Shown here: one piece after another, positions 9,841-18,866 of the stretch
Layout: the number at the start of each line of letters is the position of its first letter
Position numbering within the stretch: position 1 is the first letter of the stretch
Made by a program: the position numbers and the translations under genes
DNA from: Vibrio mediterranei
GTDB taxonomy: Bacteria; Pseudomonadota; Gammaproteobacteria; Enterobacterales; Vibrionaceae
Direction of reading: 5' to 3'
Assembly: GCF_900088415.1 (NCBI RefSeq)
Contig: NZ_FLLQ01000006.1
Location: forward strand, 310,001-374,000
Length of the DNA stretch: 64,000 bases
Notes under the pieces: model-generated
The model's input: the letters and a program-made list of their open reading frames with translations, nothing else
What the model was told of the DNA's origin: nothing
Database searches by the model: none

Positions 9841-9856
9841 AACTGTGTAAGTGTGT

Positions 9857-9883
9857 AAAAAGGCGACCTTGGGTCGCCTTTTT
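9857..9883 (+). terminator. Rho-independent terminator
   Basis: AAAAAGGCGACC/GGTCGCCTTTTT with a 3-base loop, 16 bp after the barrel-protein stop codon. Confidence 0.9.
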
Positions 9884-10059
9884 CGTACCTGGTGATCTAA
9901 AATTGTACGAATAGAGAGTCTTTTGGTGGATTAAAATATCAATTAAGTAACTGAAAAGATAATTCTTTTCATCGTATTGCAATTTCCATTTTCAACTAAG
10001 AGAACTAGGTCTACACTCATAGCACTACAATGTGTAGTCTTACTTTTAGGTTGTTTGAA

Positions 10060-11178
10060 ATGTTCAGAAAAACGTTAATTGCGATAGTGCTTTCAGCTAG
10101 CGTTATCGTACCTGCTAGTGCTTGTACTGGCATTTCTCTTTCTACGGTCGGAAACGACTTCATACAAGCTCGCACTATTGAATGGGGTGAGAGTAATCTA
10201 AATAGTAAACTGATCATCTCTCCGAGAAAGCACCAGTTCACGTCGATTATGCCCGATCATAAACAAGGATTCAGTTGGGGTAGTCGTCTAGGTTTTGTTG
10301 GTATATCAGTAAGTGATGACCGGTTTATTGGGGAAGGGGTTAATGAGGCTGGGTTGAGTGCCGGACTATTCTATTTCAAAGGGTACGGTTCGCTAAAACC
10401 GTACAATGAGGAAGCAAGACAGAAAAGCATTACCGATATGGATTTTGTACGTTGGATGTTGTCGCAATTTAAAACTGTCGATGAAGTAATAACCGCGATG
10501 AAATCTATAGATATCGTGCCAGTATATCTAGATGCTAAAGGACAGCCTTCACCAACAGGGCATTGGCGTGTAACGGACAAAACAGGTCGAAGTGTTGTGA
10601 TTGAAATTATGAACCAAGGAGAGGTGCATATTTACGAAAATGAAGTAGGCGTTCTGACTAACTCTCCAACGTTTCCTTGGCAGGTGACCAACTTAAACAA
10701 CTACCTGCACTTACAACCTGGAACCAGTGCTCCTCGGCAGTTTGGAAAGGTCGAGGCAAAATCATTCGGTATCGGTTCAGGGTTCTTAGGCTTACCTGGA
10801 GACATTACGCCGCCTTCTAGGTTCGTACGAGCGGCATTTTATGTCACCACTGCACCTGAACTCAAAACCTCGGCACAGGCAGTTTCTCAAGCCTTTCATA
10901 TATTGAATAACTTCGATATTCCAATTGGCTCTGAGTTTGGCCCGCAATATCGAGAGCATATCCCAGATCTACCAAGCGCGACTCAGTGGACTTCAGTGGT
11001 TGACCAAACCAATGGCGTTCTCTACTACAAAACGATGAACGACAGCCGAATTAAGAAAGTGGATCTTGCTGCGTTAGATTTTTCTGCAAAAAGCGAGATT
11101 AAGAAAGCGTTAGATGATGGAAAGTTTGAATTTGAAGATATTACACAAAGCGTGCAGCCCGCAATTAATAATCAATAA
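10060..11178 (+). CDS. Choloylglycine hydrolase / penicillin V acylase family amidase, periplasmic
   Basis: An Ntn-hydrolase of the linear-amide C-N hydrolase family (372 residues from the ATG at 10060). The signal peptide MFRKTLIAIVLSASVIVPASA is followed at once by Cys-Thr-Gly-Ile. Cleavage would leave the catalytic Cys as residue 1, as in exported penicillin V acylases. Downstream, ARTIEWG and the GEGVNEAGLSAGLFYF segment match the family's substrate-pocket Arg and loop, and TNSPTFPWQ supplies the conserved Asn. Substrates may be N-acyl amides such as acyl-homoserine lactones, penicillin V or bile salts; sequence alone cannot choose. Monocistronic, with its own terminator. Confidence 0.85.
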   Translation: MFRKTLIAIVLSASVIVPASACTGISLSTVGNDFIQARTIEWGESNLNSKLIISPRKHQFTSIMPDHKQGFSWGSRLGFVGISVSDDRFIGEGVNEAGLSAGLFYFKGYGSLKPYNEEARQKSITDMDFVRWMLSQFKTVDEVITAMKSIDIVPVYLDAKGQPSPTGHWRVTDKTGRSVVIEIMNQGEVHIYENEVGVLTNSPTFPWQVTNLNNYLHLQPGTSAPRQFGKVEAKSFGIGSGFLGLPGDITPPSRFVRAAFYVTTAPELKTSAQAVSQAFHILNNFDIPIGSEFGPQYREHIPDLPSATQWTSVVDQTNGVLYYKTMNDSRIKKVDLAALDFSAKSEIKKALDDGKFEFEDITQSVQPAINNQ

Positions 11179-11207
11179 ATCCGATAAAACTACCATCATG
11201 GTTCTGA

Positions 11208-11236
11208 TAAAAGCGACTCTATTGGTCGCTTTTTTA
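11208..11236 (+). terminator. Rho-independent terminator
   Basis: AAAAGCGAC/GTCGCTTTTTT with a 6-base loop, about 30 bp after the amidase stop. Confidence 0.88.
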
Positions 11237-11306
11237 ATGATGTTAAAAACGACTAAGAATACTCCCATCTTTAAGGTGCTAAGGCGATTGAATAGGGGAA
11301 AATTGA

Positions 11307-11636
11307 ATGTTTGAGCAACTCGTTAAGGTATCCGAGGAACTTGGCACCGAAAAACCACACAGAACCTATCCGTTCTTTTTACAAAAACTTGTAGAAGAAG
11401 TCGGCGAGCTATCATTAGAACTACAGATTAAAGATGGCATCACTCCTGCTGAAAAAGGTGGAAGTGATGGTGTTGTAGGTGAAGCGTGCGATGTTATTAA
11501 CTGCGCTATCGACGTCGCTTGGAGAGCACTGCATGAGCAAAACCCAGACCAAAGTTCAGAGGAAATTGCTCGTTTAATCATGGATATTTGCCTAATAAAG
11601 AGAGAAAAATGGCTGTCAAAAGTGGAAGGTATGTAA
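11307..11636 (+). CDS. MazG-like nucleotide pyrophosphohydrolase family protein
   Basis: 109 residues with the all-alpha NTP-pyrophosphatase signature: EEVGELSLE on one helix and EACDVINCAIDVAW on the next, giving the EExxE...ExxD metal-binding set that binds Mg and nucleotide triphosphate. Single-domain MazG-like proteins clear modified or excess nucleotides. The start follows an AGGGG site. The next gene begins at the base after its stop codon, so the two are translationally coupled. Confidence 0.8.
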   Translation: MFEQLVKVSEELGTEKPHRTYPFFLQKLVEEVGELSLELQIKDGITPAEKGGSDGVVGEACDVINCAIDVAWRALHEQNPDQSSEEIARLIMDICLIKREKWLSKVEGM

Positions 11637-12029
11637 GTGGATAAACCGTTTGAAGACCATGGATTATTTAGTTGGTCAGAGTTGATAACTCCGGATTTTG
11701 AACAAGCATGCCGGTTCTATGAATCAATGCTTGGTTGGAAGTTAAAAGAGGTACCGGGTCGAAATGGTAGTCGCTACGCACTGGTTACAAGTGATAACGC
11801 TACGGAACCTTTTGCTGGCATACTTACTGTCGATGATAAGGATATTCGAGCACATTGGCGCACTTACGTAACCGTTGACGAAGTTGAAGCTATTGTGAAC
11901 AAAACAGAATTAGTCGGTGGTTTAGTATTGGTTCCAGTGACGACTATTGAGCGTGTCGGTAAGATAGCGGTGATAGAGGATCCATGTGGCGCGGTTATTT
12001 CAGTGATTGAATACGACTCAAAGAGATAA
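11637..12029 (+). CDS. VOC (glyoxalase/bleomycin-resistance) family protein
   Basis: This 130-residue protein starts at a GTG that directly follows the MazG-like stop codon. It has a single vicinal-oxygen-chelate unit pair: FSWSELITPDFEQACRFYESMLGWKL at the N-terminus and the IEDPCGAVISVIEY strand at the end, as in small dioxygenase or glyoxalase-like proteins. The metal ligands are not fully clear from the sequence and the substrate is unknown. Confidence 0.8.
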   Translation: MDKPFEDHGLFSWSELITPDFEQACRFYESMLGWKLKEVPGRNGSRYALVTSDNATEPFAGILTVDDKDIRAHWRTYVTVDEVEAIVNKTELVGGLVLVPVTTIERVGKIAVIEDPCGAVISVIEYDSKR

Positions 12030-12048
12030 TTATCAGCAGAAGTAATGG

Positions 12049-12073
12049 CGGGGGATAGAATAGGTCTCCCCCG
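12049..12073. terminator. GC-rich hairpin between convergent genes
   Basis: CGGGGGA and TCCCCCG pair across an 11-base loop. The hairpin lies between the VOC gene and the convergent exported-protein gene; no clear T run follows, so terminator function is tentative. Confidence 0.45.
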
Positions 12074-12097
12074 AATCATTATATGTTGTGTCGAGAT

Positions 12098-12583
12098 TTA
12101 ACCTTGAACCTTCACAATGTCATGCGTACAGGTAATGGTATAGGTTACCGTTGCCGTTTTATCTCCATTTTCCTCAAACTCAAATTCTCCAACACTTGTG
12201 TAACCGTGAGCTGTGTTCTCACCGACTTGAACTTCGACAGGAGCGTTCTGTAAGTCTTCTACTTTGTGTGCAGTCCCATCAATTTCCAATGTAGTATTTT
12301 GTGCTGTAATTTTGTCATCGTCAGCCTCGAAGTGAGTGACTTGGAGCTTTGGGTTCATATGATTTTCATTATGATTAGAAATAACTTTAAACGTTGCACC
12401 ATCTTCAGGAACTTGGTTTCCAAAACCTAAGGTGCCGGTCGCCTCGCTGTCAACTTGTACACCACACGTTTTATCAATGTGTGCGGAGTAAATTAGCTTA
12501 GGACCTTCTGAGGAGTTCGCTTGCACACTTGTAGCGATGAACAAGCTCGGAATTAATAATACCGATAGTGTGGACAGTTTCAT
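12098..12583 (-). CDS. Exported hypothetical protein with two cysteines
   Basis: 161 residues starting with a signal peptide (MKLSTLSVLLIPSLFIATSVQA, cleavage before NSSEG). The mature protein is acidic and beta-rich, with Cys in KTCGVQV near the N-terminus and in TITCTHD near the C-terminus that could form a disulfide in the periplasm. The GTLGFGNQVP and EFEENGDKTATVTYTITC segments recall the immunoglobulin-like folds of pilus or spore-coat-U proteins, but no chaperone or usher gene is nearby. I do not recognise the family. Confidence 0.6.
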   Translation of the reverse strand: MKLSTLSVLLIPSLFIATSVQANSSEGPKLIYSAHIDKTCGVQVDSEATGTLGFGNQVPEDGATFKVISNHNENHMNPKLQVTHFEADDDKITAQNTTLEIDGTAHKVEDLQNAPVEVQVGENTAHGYTSVGEFEFEENGDKTATVTYTITCTHDIVKVQG

Positions 12584-12717
12584 TTCTATTGCCTTTATTG
12601 ACTAACTATTAATAGGCAATGTTAAAACGGTTACCGTTGAATTACTTATCACTTTGCGCCACAGACTGGAAAGTGTTGACTCGCCAAGTCGTCTAACTTC
12701 GCGAGTCATGACCGAAA

Positions 12718-14199
12718 CTATAAGTAACGTTTTTCTAAATGTGTTCTAAAGAATTGAGCGTTAAGTTCTGAGCCAGTCGCTTGTTTAACCAACTCTCCAG
12801 TAGCAAGCGTACTTGCCTGACTCCAAATATTGTCACTTAACCAATCAAAGATCGGAGCCAATTCTAATGAAGAGATTGCGTTGTCCACATCCACCTCTTT
12901 TCTCATCGCCGCCATAAACTGCGCTGCATACATTGCCCCTAAAGTGTAAGAAGGGAAATAACCAAAGGCACCATCTGTCCAGTGAATGTCCTGCATGCAA
13001 CCGTCTTTAAAGTTACCTTGTGTGGAAAGACCGAGGTACTGCTGCATCTTCAGATTCCACAGTTCAGGAATATCCTTATAGGAGATCTTACCATTCATCA
13101 AATCTCGTTCGATCTCATAACGAAGAATGACATGGGCAGGGTAAGTAAGCTCATCCGCATCAACGCGAATATACCCTGGTTGCACTCGGGTATAGATTTT
13201 CTGTAGATTGTTTGCTTCGAATACTTTCGCGTCATTAGTTGAGAAGTGTTTTTGAGCCAGTGGCGCTAAGTTGGCGATAAAAGGTTGGCTTCTGCCTAAT
13301 TGCATTTCGAAGAACAAAGATTGAGATTCATGAATACCCATTGAACGTGCTTGGCCAACTGGTAGTCCTGCCCACTGTTTTGGTAAGCCTTGCTCATAAC
13401 GAGCATGACCGGTTTCGTGGACAATTCCCATTAAAGATTGAACAAAGTCAGATTCATCGTAGCGTGTTGTGATCCTGACATCTTGAGGCACACCACCACA
13501 GAAAGGATGCGAACTGATATCCAGACGACCATGGGCAAAGTCGAACTGAAGAAGTTTCATCACTTCCAATCCAAGCGCATTTTGATCTTTGGTACTGTAT
13601 GACTCTTCAGTGGTATAAACCGACTCTGTTTTTTGCTTTTCAATGACCTGTTGAGTTAATTCTGGCAACCAAGATACCAAGTCACCAAAGATTGAATCGA
13701 GTTGCTGTGAGTTTACCCCCGGTTCATAGATATCCAGCATCGCATCATAAGGAGTTAACCCTGATTGTTCCGCTCTAATTTGGGCCTCTTCTTGCGATAG
13801 TTTCACTACCTCTTCGAAGTTTTTACAAAAGCCATCCCAATCATTGTCACCACGCTGTGTACGCCAAGCGTGTTCGCACTTGGATCCAGCAAGAGACTTT
13901 GCTTTCACTAATTCTTCTGGAACGACAGTGGTAAGCTGCCATTGTCTTTTCATTTCCCCTAAGCTGGCTCGTTGTGAAGGGTCGAGTTCATCACTCTGAG
14001 CTTGTTCGAACCATTCTGCCAGCTGCGGCGCGGTCGATAGTTGATGGATATGAAGTGACAGTTGAGCCATAGCTTCTGAGCGAGCTTGGTTGCCTCCAGA
14101 TGGCATCATTGCCGCTGCATCCCAACCACATATAGCGGATAAATGGCTGAAATTAGAAATTGTTTTATAGTGTTCAACCAGTTTGTTGTAGTTTTCCAT
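12718..14199 (-). CDS. Metallocarboxypeptidase, M32 (Taq) family
   Basis: A 493-residue cytoplasmic zinc carboxypeptidase of the M32 family. The zinc-binding motif HETGH lies near residue 262 in the context GIVHETGHARYEQ, with the downstream Glu ligand in GIHESQS. YTRVQPGYIRVDADELTYPAH and the C-terminal GAFGYFPSYTLGAMYA are family hallmarks. It removes amino acids from the C-termini of peptides in general peptide turnover. Length and N-terminus are normal for the family. It is a single gene, divergent from the LysE exporter. Confidence 0.92.
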   Translation of the reverse strand: MENYNKLVEHYKTISNFSHLSAICGWDAAAMMPSGGNQARSEAMAQLSLHIHQLSTAPQLAEWFEQAQSDELDPSQRASLGEMKRQWQLTTVVPEELVKAKSLAGSKCEHAWRTQRGDNDWDGFCKNFEEVVKLSQEEAQIRAEQSGLTPYDAMLDIYEPGVNSQQLDSIFGDLVSWLPELTQQVIEKQKTESVYTTEESYSTKDQNALGLEVMKLLQFDFAHGRLDISSHPFCGGVPQDVRITTRYDESDFVQSLMGIVHETGHARYEQGLPKQWAGLPVGQARSMGIHESQSLFFEMQLGRSQPFIANLAPLAQKHFSTNDAKVFEANNLQKIYTRVQPGYIRVDADELTYPAHVILRYEIERDLMNGKISYKDIPELWNLKMQQYLGLSTQGNFKDGCMQDIHWTDGAFGYFPSYTLGAMYAAQFMAAMRKEVDVDNAISSLELAPIFDWLSDNIWSQASTLATGELVKQATGSELNAQFFRTHLEKRYL

Positions 14200-14351
14200 G
14201 TCTTATGACCTTTTGCGTGAACGATTGTCCTAACTTAACACTAACAAGGAGTTACGGAAAGTAGCCGATAAAATCTGGAGAGGAAATCCAAATTAACCAT
14301 GGATTTTTAATCGGAGTTACCTCAGAATTCGAACTCTGATGTTTTAGAAAG

Positions 14352-15008
14352 ATGACAGTGGACGTTATGCATATTCTTAATCTTGAAGCCTTCCTTATTG
14401 CTATTACTATTCTTACGCTAACACCGGGACTCGATACGGCGTTGGTAATTCGTAACACTTCTAGAGGTGGGTTCAATGATGGTGCAATGACCAGTTTTGG
14501 CATTTGCTTGGGGCTATTTGTTCACGCAACATTCTCAGCTCTGGGTATATCGGTGATACTTACGCAGTCAGCGGAATTGTTTGCGTTTATAAAGACGTTG
14601 GGCGCTGCCTATCTAATTTGGTTGGGTATCTCAAGTTTACGAGCATTAAAATCAAATCGGACCATAAAGCTAGAGCAAGATAAGGTGAATACCATAGCAG
14701 CTTCGCGTTCTCTAAGAGAAGGATTCTTGTCTAATGTGTTGAACCCTAAAACTGCTGTTTTCTACTTAGCGTTTTTACCTCAGTTTATTAACCCAGAATA
14801 CTCGCCATTTTTGCAATCATTGTTAATGGCCGCGATTCACTTTGTTATCGCTATGGTGTGGCAATGTGGACTATCGGGCATGCTTAATTCCGCTAAATCA
14901 CTTCTTAACAATGGAAATTTTGTTCGTTGGATGGAAGGTACGACCGGTGCAGTACTGATCATTCTCGGTATTAAACTGTTGGTTGAAGAGCCGCCGATGA
15001 GTTCTTAG
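14352..15008 (+). CDS. LysE/RhtB-family amino-acid exporter
   Basis: 218 residues, almost entirely hydrophobic, with about six membrane helices. The LTPGLDTALVIRNTSRGG motif after the first helix and NPKTAVFYLAFLPQF in the middle are characteristic of LysE/RhtB translocators, which export amino acids or homoserine-lactone-like compounds. Start codons at 14352 and 14367 are both possible and neither has a strong ribosome site. Its 3' end overlaps the end of the convergent lipoprotein gene by 38 bp. Confidence 0.85.
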   Translation: MTVDVMHILNLEAFLIAITILTLTPGLDTALVIRNTSRGGFNDGAMTSFGICLGLFVHATFSALGISVILTQSAELFAFIKTLGAAYLIWLGISSLRALKSNRTIKLEQDKVNTIAASRSLREGFLSNVLNPKTAVFYLAFLPQFINPEYSPFLQSLLMAAIHFVIAMVWQCGLSGMLNSAKSLLNNGNFVRWMEGTTGAVLIILGIKLLVEEPPMSS

Positions 15009-15240
15009 CTTTTTCCAATGAACGTTGCGCGGTATAGAATTGATTTAGTGTGACGGTAGGGGACTTCAATAGAAATTTATCGAAACACTGATAGTATGCT
15101 TTGGAGTCACTTATTTGCTTGCAGTAATTACGAGCTTCTAGATTGTGGTTGTATAGTTGAGTTTCGCTCGCAAACTCGTTGTACGAGGCGCACCCACCTA
15201 AAATCATCAAAGTTGCTACTAAAGAAATTACCTTAATCAT
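14971..15240 (-). CDS. Small lipoprotein
   Basis: 89 residues with a lipoprotein signal (MIKVISLVATLMILGGCAS; lipobox LGGC, lipidated Cys at position 17). The mature part is a short helical stretch with two further Cys (NYCKQIS, YQCFDKF) that could pair. The family is not recognised. The gene overlaps the 3' end of the convergent exporter gene. Confidence 0.65.
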   Translation of the reverse strand: MIKVISLVATLMILGGCASYNEFASETQLYNHNLEARNYCKQISDSKAYYQCFDKFLLKSPTVTLNQFYTAQRSLEKAKNSSAALQPTV

Positions 15241-15375
15241 ATTCGCTCTATCGCTGTTTTTGTTGTAATGAATATTACGAGTCTGCTGATAGAGTTAGTT
15301 ACCATTTCATGCCATTAGTTCCACTCAACAATAAAATTTTTATATGGTAAACGTTTGGTTTCTGGTCGGGTGAAT

Positions 15376-15404
15376 AAAAAACACCGAGTCAATCGACTCG
15401 GTGT
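15376..15404 (-). terminator. Terminator of the mob/tup operon
   Basis: On the minus strand ACACCGAGTC/GACTCGGTGT with a 4-base loop is followed by TTTTTTATT, 20 bp after the last gene of the operon. Confidence 0.88.
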
Positions 15405-15425
15405 CCTGGTTATCGAATTCAGTAA

Positions 15426-15692
15426 CTATATCGGCTTTTTGCCGACTCCGAAGTTCTCTTTAGGCATGAGAGTTATTTTTCCAAAGCCCAATTTCTTAAA
15501 ATGATTATCGCGATAATTGCGAACAGCCTTGGTATCCGAAACGGCTTCGATTTGCTGTTCCATTCTTAAGAAATCAGAAAGGTCGATGCCCTCTGCTTCA
15601 GCGACAGCCTCATGAATATTGCGATGCTGTTGGTAAGAAAACGTCAGTGTTTTCTCTTCATTCTTGTATTCGTAAATGATGGTACGAGCCAT
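15426..15692 (-). CDS. Small conserved protein (probably DUF2960)
   Basis: 88 residues beginning MARTIIYEYKNEEKTLTFSYQQH, followed by a helical IHEAVAEAEGIDLSDFLRMEQQ segment. This resembles the DUF2960 family of Vibrio and Shewanella as I remember it; no function is known. It lies 27 bp after the mobB-moeA stop codon and before the terminator, so it is probably the last gene of the tup-mob operon. Confidence 0.6.
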   Translation of the reverse strand: MARTIIYEYKNEEKTLTFSYQQHRNIHEAVAEAEGIDLSDFLRMEQQIEAVSDTKAVRNYRDNHFKKLGFGKITLMPKENFGVGKKPI

Positions 15693-15719
15693 GATTTTCT
15701 ACCTGCTGATAATTTAGCG

Positions 15720-17498
15720 CTAGATTCTGCCTTGTAGCGGGATAATTGTCACGCTTTCGCCTGCTTTTACTGTATCGATATGTGGTGCAATCTCTATTAG
15801 GCAGTTTGCTTCACTCATCGAACGTAGAATACCCGAGCCTTGTTTCCCCGTCGTGCGAACCATTAATTGTCCTGATTCTTCATCAAGCTCGCAGAATCCT
15901 CGGCTAAACTCTGTTCTTCCCTGACGAGAGCGCAGTGGCTCAGAGGCAATGGCGACGCCTTTGTGTGGTACAAACTGTCCAACACCTTGCATCTTCTTAA
16001 TCGCGGGTTCAACAAAGTTAATAAACGACACCATTACGGCGACTGGATTTCCAGGAAGTCCAAAGAAGGGTGTTCCATTAATGTCACCAAAAGCGAGAGG
16101 GCGTCCCGGGCGCATATTAATACGCCAAAAATCAACGTTACCGTGCTTTTCAAGAACGTTCTTAATAAAGTCAGCATCACCGACAGAGACACCACCTGAG
16201 GTAATAACCAAATCCGCGCTGCGACTCGCTTCAGTGATCGCATTCTCCATAATGGACTCATCATCTTCAAGAATGCCAAGATCTATAATTTCACAACCTA
16301 ATTTCTGCAACATCGCCATGATGGTAAAACGATTAGAATCATAAATAGAGTGAGCACGCAGAGGCGTTCCAGGGGCTTGAACTTCATCACCTGTAGAAAA
16401 TACCGCGACTTTTAGGCTACGATTCACTTTTACGCTATCTAGTCCAAGTGAGGCGATCATGCCCATCTCTGGTGCCTGCAACAATGTGCCGGTATCAAAT
16501 ACCGATTGGTTGATCGCAAGATCTTCTCCAGCTTGACGAACATTCTGTCCGGTTTTAATACCGGCATCACCAAAACTCACTCTATCGCCATCAACGTTAG
16601 CCTGTTCACGCATTATAACGGTATCAGCACCGGCTGGCATTGGTGCTCCAGTCATGATTTGTACTGACTCACCGGAGCGAAGTTCTTGGTCGTAGCCATA
16701 ACCTGCCATCACACTCGCGACGACATTGAATTGTTTTAGTCCAGCATCTGCACCAATGATGGCATAGCCGTCCATTGCTGAGTTGGTAAACGCTGGCACA
16801 TTAATAGGGGATGAAATATTTTCTGCTAGCGTGCGGCCATAAGCATTGATGAGTGGGATAGTTTCAGATGCAGACAAAGCATTTACGGCGTTAAGAATTT
16901 GCTCTTGGCCTTGTTTCACAGATAAGAAAGCGGGTGATAGCGTATCGCAGCACGCTGCCTCTTTCTTAGGGTTAGAGGCCTCTGGGCTAACATAATTTAA
17001 GATGAACCTTGTGATCGCGTCCAAATCATTGATGCTCATTGTCGGTAGTGACACATCCAACTCACTATCGCTAGCAATAGCAATAATATTGTCATCACTT
17101 GGGTGTAGCCAAAGTTTACCGACTTCTTTACGGTTTAACTCAATCTTAGGGAAAGCGATGTTCTTGCAACCTTCAACTAAAATCAAATCCAGCGCTTGAT
17201 GATCAAAGCGCGTCAACAAGTATTCAAAGTTTGATTCGGCCTCTGGAGTTTCCGTCATCAACGCATGTCTGTAACGAGAAGAAATCAACATTTGGCTAGC
17301 GCCGGCTTTACGTAGGCGATAGCTATCTTTCCCAGGTTTATCTACATCGAAGTTATGATGCGCATGCTTTAACACTCCAATTCTTAGTCCGGTAGCGGTT
17401 AATTTTGGAAGTAGGGCTTCCAATAACGTTGTTTTACCGGTACCGCTATAAGCAGCGAAACCCAGAAGCGGGACATTATTAATGGATTTGATGGTCAT
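15720..17498 (-). CDS. MobB-MoeA fusion: molybdenum-cofactor synthesis protein
   Basis: 592 residues joining two cofactor proteins. Residues 1-170 are MobB, a GTP-binding protein with P-loop YSGTGKTT at 17-24 and the HAHHNFDVDKPGKDS motif. Residues from about 190 are a complete MoeA: NSAMDGYAI, the STGDEV and TSGGVSVGDADF loops, and a C-terminal domain IV. MoeA inserts molybdate (or tungstate) into adenylylated molybdopterin; MobB helps build the guanine-dinucleotide form used by formate dehydrogenases. The gene overlaps mobA by 4 bp. Confidence 0.93.
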   Translation of the reverse strand: MTIKSINNVPLLGFAAYSGTGKTTLLEALLPKLTATGLRIGVLKHAHHNFDVDKPGKDSYRLRKAGASQMLISSRYRHALMTETPEAESNFEYLLTRFDHQALDLILVEGCKNIAFPKIELNRKEVGKLWLHPSDDNIIAIASDSELDVSLPTMSINDLDAITRFILNYVSPEASNPKKEAACCDTLSPAFLSVKQGQEQILNAVNALSASETIPLINAYGRTLAENISSPINVPAFTNSAMDGYAIIGADAGLKQFNVVASVMAGYGYDQELRSGESVQIMTGAPMPAGADTVIMREQANVDGDRVSFGDAGIKTGQNVRQAGEDLAINQSVFDTGTLLQAPEMGMIASLGLDSVKVNRSLKVAVFSTGDEVQAPGTPLRAHSIYDSNRFTIMAMLQKLGCEIIDLGILEDDESIMENAITEASRSADLVITSGGVSVGDADFIKNVLEKHGNVDFWRINMRPGRPLAFGDINGTPFFGLPGNPVAVMVSFINFVEPAIKKMQGVGQFVPHKGVAIASEPLRSRQGRTEFSRGFCELDEESGQLMVRTTGKQGSGILRSMSEANCLIEIAPHIDTVKAGESVTIIPLQGRI

Positions 17499-18103
17499 AG
17501 ATGGCTCTTCTGTGAATGCTCAATGGTTGCTGATAGTTTCGACAGTTCTTCTGGTGTATTTAGATTAACAAAACAATCGGGATTATCTGAAAAATCAACA
17601 TACTTGGTATTGCACTCTTTGTATAACAAAATGATTTTTCTATCGCCACGCTCTAAAAATGCTTCCAATTTGGGTAGAACGCGCTTGTGAAACATGGTGA
17701 AAACAGGCTGATGAAAATCGCCATCATGTGCCACTAAAATATCGGTCGAGTCTTCGACAGCATGACAAAAACGTTCAACAATACGTTCATCAATAAACGG
17801 ACTATCACATGGGACAAAGCCAACCCAGTCAGTTGACGAAGCGGCTAAGCCAGCGTGCATTCCACCAAGAGGTCCCGGATAATCTTTATACGTATCGCTA
17901 ATAACGGGAGCATATTGACCATATTGGTCTACATTGCGGTTGGCGTTAATGGTAATGGATGAAGTTTGTGTGGTGAGCCGTTGTAAAACATACTCGATTA
18001 AGGGCTTACCATTAAAATCTACTAAGCCCTTGTCATTTCCGCCCATACGAGACGCTTGGCCTCCGGCGAGGATAACCCAACTAGTCTGAGTTGGATGCAA
18101 CAT
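17495..18103 (-). CDS. mobA: Molybdenum cofactor guanylyltransferase MobA
   Basis: About 202 residues with the nucleotidyltransferase signature ILAGGQASRMGGNDKGL near the N-terminus and FVPCDSPFI for metal binding. MobA attaches GMP to molybdopterin to form the bis-MGD cofactor of DMSO-reductase-family enzymes such as FdhA in this window. I place the start at the ATG at 18103, which has an AAGAGAG ribosome site; this overlaps the end of tupC by 23 bp. A start 11 codons earlier is possible but poorly supported. Confidence 0.93.
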   Translation of the reverse strand: MLHPTQTSWVILAGGQASRMGGNDKGLVDFNGKPLIEYVLQRLTTQTSSITINANRNVDQYGQYAPVISDTYKDYPGPLGGMHAGLAASSTDWVGFVPCDSPFIDERIVERFCHAVEDSTDILVAHDGDFHQPVFTMFHKRVLPKLEAFLERGDRKIILLYKECNTKYVDFSDNPDCFVNLNTPEELSKLSATIEHSQKSHL

Positions 18104-18803
18104 AATCACTCTCTTGATCGGTTTGTTTTTTATCAATAATTTGTAGCAGTGGAGATTCTATCAAGGTGCAATCTTTTATCCACCATTGTTTTCGACACAA
18201 TTTAGTTAACGCATTGGATTGATGGCTCGTAACTACAATACTAGAACCGTGCTTTAAAAGATCCTCAGCCATGAAAACCAAACGTTCTATTGACTCTTGG
18301 TCAAGTGAAGCGCTTGGTTCGTCCATTAACAAAATAGAAGGTTTCAGAACCCAAGCGCGAGCCATAGCGACTCGCTGTTTTTCACCACCAGATAACACTG
18401 ATACATGCTCGTCAGCGAGCGTTTCAAGCCCGACTAATCGCAACGCCGCAATTACTTCTGCGCGCTTATCATGGGCTTCAAGTCTCTTATGCTTAATGCC
18501 ATACGCGACATTTTGATAGACCGAGCCGTCGAAAAGGTAAGGGGATTGGTGAAGATAGATAACGTCTTTGCGACCAGAACCACCAAACAAGCGCGACATT
18601 ATACTTTGGCAACTAGGAAACACCTCACCTGACGTAGGTTTTAATAAGCCAGCCAATATCTTCAGTAGTGTAGTCTTACCGACGCCATTATCGCCTTTTA
18701 AGTAGACGGCTTCGTTTGGTCCGATCGTTAACGATGGTATATGGAATAAGACACGGTCTTTGAACCGCATGGAAACCTGCTTTGCCTTAAGCTGTATTGT
18801 CAT
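18081..18803 (-). CDS. tupC: ABC transporter ATP-binding protein, tungstate/molybdate type
   Basis: 240 residues, one ABC ATPase domain: Walker A GDNGVGKTTLL near residue 38, signature VLSGGEKQRVAMARAW, Walker B ILLMDEPSASLD and switch His in TSHQSN. It sits between the permease gene and mobA, and powers oxyanion import. Assignment to tungstate rests on the substrate-binding protein of the operon. Confidence 0.88.
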   Translation of the reverse strand: MTIQLKAKQVSMRFKDRVLFHIPSLTIGPNEAVYLKGDNGVGKTTLLKILAGLLKPTSGEVFPSCQSIMSRLFGGSGRKDVIYLHQSPYLFDGSVYQNVAYGIKHKRLEAHDKRAEVIAALRLVGLETLADEHVSVLSGGEKQRVAMARAWVLKPSILLMDEPSASLDQESIERLVFMAEDLLKHGSSIVVTSHQSNALTKLCRKQWWIKDCTLIESPLLQIIDKKQTDQESDYVASNSD

Positions 18804-18866
18804 TATTGTCCCTCAAGCAGAGTCTTGAATTAATTATAGTGTTTGAAACAAAAAACGTTGAGCAAG

